From NCBI GenBank assembly GCA_035541935.1, contig DATKMJ010000067.1, positions 62,001 through 126,000 of the forward strand: DNA of 64,000 nucleotides, written 5' to 3'. Numbering within the stretch: the first letter of the stretch is position 1; each line of letters opens with the position of its first letter. Made by a program: the position numbers and the translations under genes. Of this stretch, positions 52,707 to 60,779 are shown piece after piece. Source of the stretch: Candidatus Binatia bacterium. Lineage in GTDB: Bacteria > Vulcanimicrobiota > Vulcanimicrobiia > Vulcanimicrobiales > Vulcanimicrobiaceae. Under the pieces are notes generated by a model. That model saw only the letters and a program-made list of their open reading frames with translations. It did no database searches and was not told the origin of the DNA.

Positions 52707-54434
52707 GTGCTCGATAACAGCGAAGTCGCCCGCAAGCTCTTGGAGATCCGCACGCTCATGGAGATGGCGGGCGAGTCGTTCTACAAGTACATGGCCTACG
52801 AAAAGGCGGCCGCATCGGTCGAGAACGCACCGCCGCTCGCCGACCTCGTCGCGTCGGGCGAGCATCTCAAGTTGCCCTCCATCGGCAAGACGATCGGCGC
52901 CGCGATCGAGGAGCTCGTGAAGACGGGAACGGCGGAGCCGCTCGAGGAGCTCTACAAGCGCTTCCCGCCGTCGATCGTCGAGGTGCTCGGCGTGAGCGGC
53001 ATCGGAACGAAGACGGCCGCGATGCTTTTCACGGATTACGGAATCGCCTCGCTCGCCGACCTGGAGTCCGCGATCGCAGCCGGCGCGCTCGCCGGCGTTC
53101 CGCGGCTCGGCAGCAAGACGATCGAGAACTGGCGCCGCGGAATTCTCGCGTACAAGGGGCGCCAACGGCGCACGCCGCTGCCGCAGGCGCTCGCGATCGC
53201 GCACGAAGCGATCGACTACCTGCGCGATGGACCTCCGCTCGAACGTCTCGAGTATGCGGGCAGCCTGCGGCGCTGCGAGGTGACGGTCGGCGATATCGAT
53301 ATCGTCTGCACGTCGCCGCAGGCGGCCGAGGTGATCGCGCACTTTACCGCGTGGCCCCGCGCGCGAGCCGTGCTCGCCGAAGGCCCGACGAAGGCGAGCA
53401 TCTGGCTCGAGGGAGGACTGCAGATCGACCTGCGCGTGCTGCCCGACCACCTCTACGGCAACCTGCTGCAGCACTTCACCGGATCGCGCGAGCACAACAT
53501 CAAGCTGCGCGAACACGCGGTGCGATCCGGCCTGCGCGTCAGCGAGAACGGCATCCTGAATCTCGAGAGCGGCGACGTGATCACGTGCTCCGACGAAGCC
53601 GGCGTCTATGCGGCGCTCGGCATGCAATTCGTTCCGCCGGAGCTGCGCAGCGGACTCGACGAGATCGATCTCGCGCGAGCCGGCGCGATTCCGAGGCTCG
53701 TCGAGCGTCGCGACCTTCTCGGCGATTTCCACATGCACACGACGTCGAGCGACGGCGACGACACGCTCGAGGCGATGATCGCGGCCGCGGCGGCGCTCGG
53801 CTATGCGTACCACGCGATCAGCGATCACTCGAAGGGACGCGTTCGCCGGTACGGCGTGAGCCCGCAGGACCTCATCGAGCAGCGAGCGCTCGCGCAGAAG
53901 CTCGGCGAACGATACAAGATTCGCACGCTCTGTTCGAGCGAGGTGGACGTTCTGCCCGACGGCTCGCTCGACTTCCCCGACGACGTGCTTGCGAGCCTCG
54001 ACATCGTTATCGCATCCGTGCACACGGCGACGCGGCAGTCGCGCGAGGAGATGACGGCGCGTCTGATCCGCGCGTGCGAGAATCCTTACGTGACGATCGT
54101 CGGCCATCCCACCGGACGCCGCTTCGACGCGTCGTCGGGATACGAATTCGATTACGACGCGGTCTTCGCGGCGGCGGCGCGTACGGGAACCGCGCTCGAG
54201 ATCGACGGACAGGCGGCGCGCCTCGATCTTCCCGCGCCGCTCGCGCGCAAGGCTGCCGCTTTCGGCGTTACGCTCTCGCTCGATAGCGACGCGCACCGCA
54301 CCGGAGATCTCCACGCGATCGAGTACGCGGTCGGGCAGGCGCGCCGCGCGGGACTCCGCAAAGAGGACGTTCTCAACGCGCAGCCGCTCGAGTTCGTGCA
54401 GGCCTTCGTCGCCCGCAAGCGGGCCGCGGCGTGA
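52707..54434 (+). CDS. polX: DNA polymerase X with C-terminal PHP domain
   Basis: The GTG at 52707 gives 575 residues with the usual N-terminus (LDNSEVARKLLEIRTLMEMA). The pol X part has helix-hairpin-helix motifs (LPSIGKTIGAAIEELV and LGVSGIGTKTAAMLF) and a catalytic region AGSLRRCEVTVGDIDIVCTS. The PHP domain (from about 340) has GDFHMHTTSSDGDDTLEAMI, SDHSKG, and GHPTGRR for metal binding and 3'-5' exonuclease activity. It is a gap-filling repair polymerase. The catalytic Asp pair (DIDIV) is intact. Confidence 0.93.
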   Translation: MLDNSEVARKLLEIRTLMEMAGESFYKYMAYEKAAASVENAPPLADLVASGEHLKLPSIGKTIGAAIEELVKTGTAEPLEELYKRFPPSIVEVLGVSGIGTKTAAMLFTDYGIASLADLESAIAAGALAGVPRLGSKTIENWRRGILAYKGRQRRTPLPQALAIAHEAIDYLRDGPPLERLEYAGSLRRCEVTVGDIDIVCTSPQAAEVIAHFTAWPRARAVLAEGPTKASIWLEGGLQIDLRVLPDHLYGNLLQHFTGSREHNIKLREHAVRSGLRVSENGILNLESGDVITCSDEAGVYAALGMQFVPPELRSGLDEIDLARAGAIPRLVERRDLLGDFHMHTTSSDGDDTLEAMIAAAAALGYAYHAISDHSKGRVRRYGVSPQDLIEQRALAQKLGERYKIRTLCSSEVDVLPDGSLDFPDDVLASLDIVIASVHTATRQSREEMTARLIRACENPYVTIVGHPTGRRFDASSGYEFDYDAVFAAAARTGTALEIDGQAARLDLPAPLARKAAAFGVTLSLDSDAHRTGDLHAIEYAVGQARRAGLRKEDVLNAQPLEFVQAFVARKRAAA

Positions 54435-55189
54435 TTGCGGGCGCGCGCGTCGCGGGCTCGCGCGCCGCGCGCGGACGGACGCTGCTCTTCGTGCACGGCG
54501 TCGGCTCGACCGCGGCGATCTGGGACGCGCAGCTCGAGGCCTTCGCGGGCGAGCACCTCTGCGCGGCGGTCGAGTTGCGCGGCAACGGTGCGCGCAAGCC
54601 CGATCCCGATCCCGTCACGATCTCTCGCGAGGGTTTCGCGCAGGACGCGCTCGCCGTCGCCGGCGCGCTCGGAGCCGAACGATTCACGCTGGTCGGGTGC
54701 AGCCTCGGCGGCGTCGTCGCATTCGAGTTGTGGCGTACCGCGCCGGAGCGGATCGAGGCGATGCTCTTGCTCGGAACGTTCGCCCGCTATCCCGACGGCG
54801 AAAAGTACGCGCGGCAGATCGTCGAGCAGGCGCGCGAAATCGGCAACATGCGGGCGTTCGGAGAGCAACGCGCCGCGCGGCTCGGGCTGCCGCCGGACCG
54901 GCTGCACGAAACCGTCGAGCAGTTCGCCTGCAAATCGGTCGAATGTTTCGCCGCGGCGACCCAGGCGACGTGGACCGGCGATTACGCCGACGTGCTGCCT
55001 TCGATCGGCGTTCCGGCGCTCGTTGCCCACGGCGAGCACGACGCGGTTGCGCCGCGCGCCCTCTCCGAAGCGATCGCGGCGGGGATTCCGGGCGCGAGGC
55101 TCGCAGAGATCGAGGGAGCCGGTCACGTTGCGAACGCGGACAATCCGCGCGCCTTCAACGCGCTGCTGCGGGAGTTTTTGCGCTCTTAG
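54431..55189 (+). CDS. Alpha/beta-hydrolase
   Basis: This 252-residue hydrolase overlaps the polX stop by GTGA. Motifs: oxyanion HG in LLFVHGVGSTAAIWDAQLEA, nucleophile elbow VGCSLGGVVAFELW (Ser), acid in HGEHDAVAP, and His in GAGHVANADNPRAFN. The substrate is unknown. The stop overlaps the convergent fdhD stop by 4 nt. Confidence 0.9.
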   Translation: MIAGARVAGSRAARGRTLLFVHGVGSTAAIWDAQLEAFAGEHLCAAVELRGNGARKPDPDPVTISREGFAQDALAVAGALGAERFTLVGCSLGGVVAFELWRTAPERIEAMLLLGTFARYPDGEKYARQIVEQAREIGNMRAFGEQRAARLGLPPDRLHETVEQFACKSVECFAAATQATWTGDYADVLPSIGVPALVAHGEHDAVAPRALSEAIAAGIPGARLAEIEGAGHVANADNPRAFNALLREFLRS

Positions 55190-56043
55190 GAGGCCGCGCC
55201 GATGCGCTCGGGCATCGAATACAGGTTCGCGCGGTCGCCGCGCAAGAAGCCCGCGAGCGTCACGTGAAATTCCCGCGCCAGGTCCACCGCGAGACTGCTC
55301 GGCGCCGATACCGACGCGACGATCGGCACGCGTGCGACGACGGCTTTCTGTAATATCTCGTAGCTCGCGCGGCCGCTGACGACGAGCGCGCGGCGCGCGA
55401 ACGGCAGCCGCCCTTCGAGCAATCCCCAGCCGACGACCTTGTCGACGGCGTTGTGGCGGCCGACGTCCTCGCGCACCGCGACCGCCTCGCCGCGCTCGTC
55501 GAAGACCGCGGCGGCGTGAAGGCCGCCGGTGGCCGAGAAGACGCGTTGCGCCGAGCGCATCTTCTCGGGAAGCGCGTAGAGCGTTCTCGCCGCGATCCGC
55601 ACGTCGTCGGCGATCGGCTCGAGGCCGCGCTCGCGCAGCGAGTCGAGTTGGGCGCGCCCGCAGACCCCGCACGAGCTGTTCACCGTGAAGTGGCGTTCGA
55701 ATCGCTCGAGATCGAGCGATTTCGCCGATCGCACCTCGATGCTGACGACGTTATACCGTTGCTCGGGGTCCACCGAGGCGTCGAGACAGTACGTGACCTC
55801 GGCGATCTCGTCGAGCGATGCGACGATGCCCTCGCCGTAGACGAAGCCGCAGGCCAGCTCGAAGTCGTTGCCGGGCGTCCGCATCGTCACGGCGAGCCGC
55901 TGCGTTTTGCCGCCCGCCGTCAGCCGGATCTCGAGCGGCTCTTCGGCCGCGAGATCGTCGTGCTTGCGGCTGCGCTCGTCGCCGGCGAGCGCGACGACCT
56001 CGGTCTCGACGCTGCGTCCGACGCGTCCTTCGACTCCGCTCAG
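55186..56043 (-). CDS. fdhD: Formate dehydrogenase accessory sulfurtransferase FdhD; 5' end merges with repeat array
   Basis: FdhD sulfurates the Mo/W-bisMGD cofactor of formate dehydrogenases. The core is clear: TMRTPGNDFELACGFVYGEG, NSSCGVCGRAQLDSL with the CxxC sulfur-transfer cysteines, FSATGGLHAAAVFDERGEAV, REDVGRHNAVDKVVGW and VSGRASYEILQKAVVARVPI. Family-conserved residues (DDLAAEEPLEIRLTAGG) lie upstream of the first canonical start, GTG 55890. The frame stays open into the repeat array but contains no ATG, GTG or TTG; a CTG at 56043 in the repeat is the nearest candidate. The 5' end is therefore approximate. It is the last gene of the formate dehydrogenase operon. Confidence 0.88.
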   Translation of the reverse strand: MSGVEGRVGRSVETEVVALAGDERSRKHDDLAAEEPLEIRLTAGGKTQRLAVTMRTPGNDFELACGFVYGEGIVASLDEIAEVTYCLDASVDPEQRYNVVSIEVRSAKSLDLERFERHFTVNSSCGVCGRAQLDSLRERGLEPIADDVRIAARTLYALPEKMRSAQRVFSATGGLHAAAVFDERGEAVAVREDVGRHNAVDKVVGWGLLEGRLPFARRALVVSGRASYEILQKAVVARVPIVASVSAPSSLAVDLAREFHVTLAGFLRGDRANLYSMPERIGAAS

Positions 56044-56255
56044 GATGACACCAGAGGGAAGCTCAGCATGACACCAGAGGGGAGCTCAGGATGACACCAG
56101 AGGGAAGCTCAGCATGACACCAGAGGGAAACTCAGCATGACACCAGAGGGAAGCTCAGGATGACACCAGAGGGAAGCTCAGGATGACACCCGAGGGAAGC
56201 TCAGCATGACAGAGGGGAGCTCAGCATGACACCAGCGGGCTCAGGATGACACCGG
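56039..56255. repeat. 23-bp tandem array, about 10 units
   Basis: Ten imperfect units begin with CTCAGGATGACACC or CTCAGCATGACACC and end AGAGGGAAG. Seven are 23 bp and the last three are shorter or diverged. The unit is a derivative of the dispersed repeat (the flanking TTCGACTCCGCTCAGGATGA at its left edge is the consensus). The array lies between the fdhA-N stop and fdhD, and provides the fdhA-N TGA at 56241-56243. Confidence 0.92.
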
Positions 56256-57089
56256 GTCATCGGGGCGGTTTTGCACGTACGCGTAGCCGAAGCGCCCCTT
56301 GACGCAGAGGTGTCCGCTCGTAACCTCGTTCTCGATCGGCGACGTCACCTTGACGATCTCGTTCTCCTGCACGTGGAGCGTCAGCGTGCAGCCGACGCCG
56401 CAATACGAGCAGATCGTGTCGGTCACGGTCTGTTCGTCTTCCTTCCACTCGCCGCGCTCGCGCAGCTCGTGCTCCGACGAGAACATCAGCGCTCCGGTCG
56501 GGCAGACGCCGATGCAGTTGCCGCAGTAGACGCAGGCCGAGTCGGGGAGAGGAACGTCGTACTCGGTCGAGATGTGCGCGTCGAATCCGCGGCCCGCGAC
56601 GGCGATGGCGAACGTGTTCTGCGCGTCCACGCCGCAGGCTTCGACGCACTTGTAGCAGAGGATGCACTTCGCGTAGTCGCGGACGTAGAGCGCGTTGTCG
56701 ATCTTGATCGGACGAGCGACGGTCGCGGCGCCCTCGCCGTACCGCGAAGGATCGGCGCCGTACCGTTCGCCGTAGCGCTGCGCGTCGGGCGCCGTCGAGA
56801 GATCCACCGTCGATCCGAGAAACTCCAATACCATCTTTCGACTGTGGCGCACGCGCGGCGAATCGGTCTGAATCTTCATGCCGGGCTCGGCGCGCCGCGC
56901 GCACGCCGGCACGAGGACGCGTGAGCCTTCGAGCTCGACGACGCAGACGCGACAAGCGTTGACCGGCGTGAGCGATTCGAGGAAACAGAGCGTCGGCGTC
57001 TCGACGCCGGCGGCCTTGCAGGCGTCGAGGATCGTCGCGCCCTCGGGAACGCTCGCCGTCGCGCCGTCGATCGTCAGCTCGACGCTCAC
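56241..57089 (-). CDS. Formate dehydrogenase, ferredoxin and Mo-bisMGD [4Fe-4S] domain subunit (N-terminal part of alpha)
   Basis: The GTG at 57089 overlaps the NuoF stop (GTGA) and gives 282 residues. Residues 1-75 are a [2Fe-2S] ferredoxin domain (CFLESLTPVNACRVCVVELE). Two [4Fe-4S] motifs follow: CILCYKCVEACGVDAQNTF, and CVYCGNCIGVCPTGALM. Last is the [4Fe-4S] domain that opens Mo/W-bisMGD oxidoreductases: CSYCGVGCTLTLHVQENEIV ... HLCVKGRFGY, with the electron-relay Lys. The NuoG-type HxxxCxxC cluster is missing. It ends in DPVSS encoded by the repeat, where a normal alpha subunit would continue. Confidence 0.9.
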   Translation of the reverse strand: MSVELTIDGATASVPEGATILDACKAAGVETPTLCFLESLTPVNACRVCVVELEGSRVLVPACARRAEPGMKIQTDSPRVRHSRKMVLEFLGSTVDLSTAPDAQRYGERYGADPSRYGEGAATVARPIKIDNALYVRDYAKCILCYKCVEACGVDAQNTFAIAVAGRGFDAHISTEYDVPLPDSACVYCGNCIGVCPTGALMFSSEHELRERGEWKEDEQTVTDTICSYCGVGCTLTLHVQENEIVKVTSPIENEVTSGHLCVKGRFGYAYVQNRPDDPVSS

Positions 57090-58789
57090 GGCGCGCCGGC
57101 CGTTTCGAAGAGGCGCAGGTTCGTGCGCGCCGACTCGACGGCGTTCGCCGCGGTCTGTCCGAGTCCGCAGATCGATGCGTCGCGCATCGCGGCGCCGATC
57201 TCGCCGAGCAGCGATATCTCTCGCGCCCGATCGCTGCCGGCGCGCGCGAGCCTCTCCAACGCCTCGGCTTGGCGCACGGTGCCGACGCGGCACGGCACGC
57301 ACTGCCCGCACGATTCGTCGGCGAAGAAGTGCGCGATCCGTCGGACGATCGCGCTCATATCGGTCGCGTCGTCGAAGAGCATGACGACGCCCGAGCCGAG
57401 CGTTGCGCCGGCCGCACGCGCGTCCTCGAACGTCAGCGGCATCGTCAGCGCCTCCGCCGTCACGAACGAGCCGGCCGCACCGCCGAGCAGGATCGCTCGA
57501 AGCGTCCCGCTTCCCGCGACGCCTCCGGCGCTCTCGATCAGCGCGCCGAGCGTCGTGCCGTGCGGCACTTCGTAGAGCCCGGGAAGCGCGACCGCGCCGG
57601 AGAGGCAGAAGAGACGGGTGCCGGTCGAATCGGCCGTTCCGATGCGCGCGTACTCCTCGCCGCCGTCGAGCAGAATTCCCGGGATATTTGCGAGCGTCTC
57701 GACGTTGTTGATCTGCGTCGGCTTGCCGAAGAGCCCGGCCTGCACGGGAAACGGAGGCTTGCTGCGCGGCTCGCCGCGTTTGCCTTCGATCGAGTTGAAG
57801 AGCGCCGTCTCCTCGCCGCAGATGTAGGCGCCGGCGCCGCGCCGCACGTCAATCTCGAGATCGCCGAGCAACCCGGCCTCGCTCGCGCGTTCGATTGCGT
57901 TCGCGATGCGCGCCGCCGCGAGCGGGTACTCGGCGCGAATATAGATGAACGCGCGTTGGCAGCCGATCGCGTATGCCGCGATCGCCATCGCCTCGACGAT
58001 CGCGAACGGATCGCGCTCCATCAGGACGCGATCCTTAAACGTTCCCGGCTCCGATTCGTCGGCGTTGCAGACGAGGTAGTGCGGACGGGCGCCGGCTTTG
58101 GCGACGACCTCCATCTTCCGTCCGGTCGGAAACGCCGCGCCGCCGCGTCCGAGTAGGTTCGAGGCGACGATCTCCGCGACGACGCGTTCCGGGCCGATCT
58201 CGCGCGCCTTCTCGAGCGCGCGAAAGCCGTCGTTCGCGCGATACTCGTCGAGGCTCTCCGGATCGATCTTGCCGACGCGCCGCAGCAATCGCAGCGGCGA
58301 GCCGCCGGTGCGCGTCTCGACCGGCTCGTCCGAGAGCGACGCCGTTGCCGGTGCGATCGCGCGCGCGAACGGCGGATCGCCCGCGTTGGCGATCAGCACC
58401 GCGGGCGCCCGATCGCAGAGGCCGAGGCAGGGACTGGGGAGCACCGTCGTCCCCGTCGCCTCGAGCGCGTCGTGCAGTTCGGTCGATCCCGCGCGCATGC
58501 ACGCGATGTCGTCGCAGACGTGGAGCACGCGCGGCGGGCGCGGCGTCGTCGAGAAGAACGCGTAGAACGTCGCGACGCCGTAGACCTCGGCGGGCGCGAC
58601 GCCGAGCCGCTCGGCGGCGTAGTTAACCGCGCCGTCGCTGATCCATCCGACGCGGCCGGCGATCGCGTGCAGAGCGGGCAGAAGCATGTCGCGCCCGACC
58701 CGCCGTCCGTCGCGCGCGCGCAACGCCGCATCCACGGCGTCGCGTTCCGCCGGCGTCGCGACGGCCGAGGTGAAGTGCACGTCGCTCAC
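57086..58789 (-). CDS. NAD-dependent formate dehydrogenase, NuoE-NuoF fused subunit
   Basis: The GTG at 58789 overlaps the stop of the catalytic subunit and gives 567 residues. The first 150 are a NuoE-type thioredoxin-like [2Fe-2S] domain (VCDDIACMRAG and PSPCLGLCDRAP). The rest is NuoF: GRGGAAFPTGRKMEVVAKAG (FMN/NADH), NADESEPGTFKDRVLMERDP, RGAGAYICGEETALFNSIEG and DESCGQCVPCRVGTVRQAEA (N3 [4Fe-4S]). It passes electrons from the formate-oxidising subunit to NAD. A longer frame upstream is only a shadow of the catalytic gene. Confidence 0.94.
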   Translation of the reverse strand: MSDVHFTSAVATPAERDAVDAALRARDGRRVGRDMLLPALHAIAGRVGWISDGAVNYAAERLGVAPAEVYGVATFYAFFSTTPRPPRVLHVCDDIACMRAGSTELHDALEATGTTVLPSPCLGLCDRAPAVLIANAGDPPFARAIAPATASLSDEPVETRTGGSPLRLLRRVGKIDPESLDEYRANDGFRALEKAREIGPERVVAEIVASNLLGRGGAAFPTGRKMEVVAKAGARPHYLVCNADESEPGTFKDRVLMERDPFAIVEAMAIAAYAIGCQRAFIYIRAEYPLAAARIANAIERASEAGLLGDLEIDVRRGAGAYICGEETALFNSIEGKRGEPRSKPPFPVQAGLFGKPTQINNVETLANIPGILLDGGEEYARIGTADSTGTRLFCLSGAVALPGLYEVPHGTTLGALIESAGGVAGSGTLRAILLGGAAGSFVTAEALTMPLTFEDARAAGATLGSGVVMLFDDATDMSAIVRRIAHFFADESCGQCVPCRVGTVRQAEALERLARAGSDRAREISLLGEIGAAMRDASICGLGQTAANAVESARTNLRLFETAGAP

Positions 58790-60696
58790 GCGGGCGCCGC
58801 CGCCGTTTCGAGCCTCTCGATGCAGACCGCGCAGGCCTTGAACTCGGCCGTTCCGGATTGCGGATCGGTCGCGTCGATCGTCAGAAGATTGGTCGCCACG
58901 TCGTCGTTGTAATGGAACGTCGTGAAGACGAGCCCCTCGCGCAGCCCGCGATCCACGTGGACCGGAATGACGACGCTCCCCCGCCGCGACCTGACGCGGA
59001 CGCGCTCTCCCTCCGCGACGCCGTACCGCCGGGCGTCCTCGGGCGAGATGTCGAGGCGCTCGCCGCGCCGCAGCGGCGACGAGTAGCCGCCGCTCTGCAC
59101 GCCGGTGTTGAACGAATCCAAGCGCCGGCCGGTCGTCAAACGCACCGGATACTCGTCGTCGAGCGCTTCGACCGGCGGGTCGTGCTCGACCGCGGCGAAG
59201 GGCGCGCGCTCGCCGCGCAGCGGCTCCTCCCAGAGCCGCGCGTGGAGGAACTGCTCGCCGGGATGGTTCTCGTCGTAGCAGGGCCAGGGTATGCCGCTGA
59301 GGCTCTCGAGTCGTGCGTAGCTCATCCCCGCATGCCAGGGCGAGAGGGATCGGCACTCGTCCCACGCGCCCTGCGGGGTGTACTCCGGCCAGTCGTGCCC
59401 GAGCCGCCGCGCCAGGTCGCCGAGGATCGCGATGTCGTCGCGCGCCTCGCCGGGCGGTTCGAGCGCCTTGCGGCAGCGCTGCACGCGCCGCTCGCTGCTC
59501 GTAACGGTCCCTTCGGATTCGCACCACGCAGCGGTCGCCGGGAGGACGACCTCGGCGAGCTCGCCGGTCTTCGTGAGGAAGATGTCCTGGACGATGAGGT
59601 GGCGCAAGCCGCGCAAAAGCCCGATTGCGTGCTCCTGATCGGCCTCCGACTGCGCGGGATTCTCGCCGATGATGTAGAGCGTGTCGAGCTCGCCGCGTTC
59701 GGCGGCGCGAAAGATGTCGGTGAGATTCCAGCCGCGCTTGCTCGGCAACGCGACGTTCCAGGCGCGTTCGAACTTCGCGCGGCTCGCGTCGTCCTCGACG
59801 TCCTGTCCGCCGGGGAACTTGTTCGGAATCGCGCCCATGTCGCCGCCGCCCTGCACGTTGTTCTGGCCGCGCAGCGGATTGAGGCCGCTGCCGTATCGCC
59901 CGACGTGGCCGCACAGAAGCGCGAGGTTGATGAGCGCGCGCACGTTATCCACCGCGTTGTGGTGCTCGGTGATGCCGAGCGTCCAGCAGAGCTGGGCGTG
60001 CGGCGCTCGAGCGTAGGCGTGTGCCAGCTCGCGCACGAGCGCAGCCGGCACGCCGGTCACGCGCTCCGCGTAGTCGAGCGTGTAGGGCTGCACCGTCGCG
60101 CGGTACTCCTCGAAGCCCGAGGTCGCGCGTTCGATGAACGGACGGTTCTCGAGCCCCGCGGCGAGGATCTCTCGGCCGACCGCGTTGGCGAGCGCGATGT
60201 CGGAGCCGACGTCGAGCCCCAGCCAGCCGTCGGCCCACTGCGCGCTCGTCGTGCGGCGCGGATCTACGACGTAAAGCTTCGCGCCGTTGCGGATCGCGCG
60301 GAGCACGTGGTGGAAGAAGATCGGATGCGTCTCGCGCGCATTCGACCCCCACAAGACGACGGTGTCGGCCCGTTCGATCTCCTCGTAGGAGCTCGTGCCG
60401 CCGCCCGCCCCGAAGACCGCCGTCAGACCGACGACGCTAGGGGCGTGTCAAGTTCGGTTGCAACTGTCGATGTTGTTGCTGCCCATAACCGAGCGAGCGA
60501 ACTTTTGCGCGATGTAGTTCATCTCGTTGGTGGCCTTCGAGCAGCTGAACATTCCGAACGTGCGCGTCGGACCGCGGTCGCGCGCGTCGCGCAGGCCGGC
60601 CGCGGCTCGATCGAGCGCCTCGTCCCACGACGCGCGGCGGAGCTCCCCGCCGTCGCGCACGAGCGGATGCGTCAACCGAAGATAACCTTTGCTCAT
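58786..60696 (-). CDS. fdhA: Formate dehydrogenase catalytic subunit, selenocysteine-containing (in-frame TGA at 60448-60450)
   Basis: The frame is continuous except for a TGA that falls at residue 83 in SNNIDSCNRT-U-HAPSVVGLTAV. This is exactly the Sec position of E. coli FdhF (ARV-U-HGPSV) and other formate dehydrogenases. A SECIS-like hairpin follows. The rest of the protein is intact on both sides: RLTHPLVRDGGELRRASWDE before, and GGGTSSYEEIERADTVVLWG, ITEHHNAVDNVRALINLALL, NNVQGGGDMGAIPNKFPGG and EFKACAVCIERL after. The total is 636 residues from ATG 60696 (TTG 60744 is an alternative). It lacks the N-terminal [4Fe-4S] domain, which is encoded downstream. It needs SelABC and tRNA-Sec from elsewhere. 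Confidence 0.93.
60418..60450 (-). promoter_or_regulatory. Bacterial SECIS element in fdhA
   Basis: Reading the minus strand from the UGA (60450-60448): 11 nt, then stem CGTCGTC (60436-60430), loop GGTCT (60429-60425), stem GACGGCG (60424-60418). The 7-bp stem has one G-U pair. The loop GGUCU and its distance from the UGA (18 nt) equal those I recall for E. coli fdhF, the known SelB-binding hairpin. It lies inside the coding sequence. Confidence 0.9.
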
Positions 60697-60779
60697 TTTG
60701 GGGTAATTCGAGTGCCGCCCGAACGCTCCCCACCGCGGCCTCAACCAAGGCCGGAGGCCGCCCGGCCGGCCGGAGGAGC

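Noticed and set aside
56039-56255. CRISPR array.
   Set aside because: Units are contiguous 23-mers with no spacers and no cas genes nearby; it is a tandem repeat derived from the dispersed repeat.
57086-59914. A 942-residue protein extending NuoE-NuoF upstream.
   Set aside because: The first 375 residues are Arg-rich shadow translation of the formate dehydrogenase catalytic gene; the GTG at 58789 with GTGA overlap is the real start.
60448-60450. The TGA in fdhA as a nonsense mutation making a pseudogene.
   Set aside because: It falls at the known Sec position, both flanks are intact and in one frame, and a matching SECIS hairpin follows directly.
60750-60779. GC-rich inverted repeat GGCCGG/CCGGCC as terminator between fdhA and ilvE.
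   Set aside because: The two genes are divergent here and the sequence provides the ilvE ribosome-binding site; no T-run on either side.
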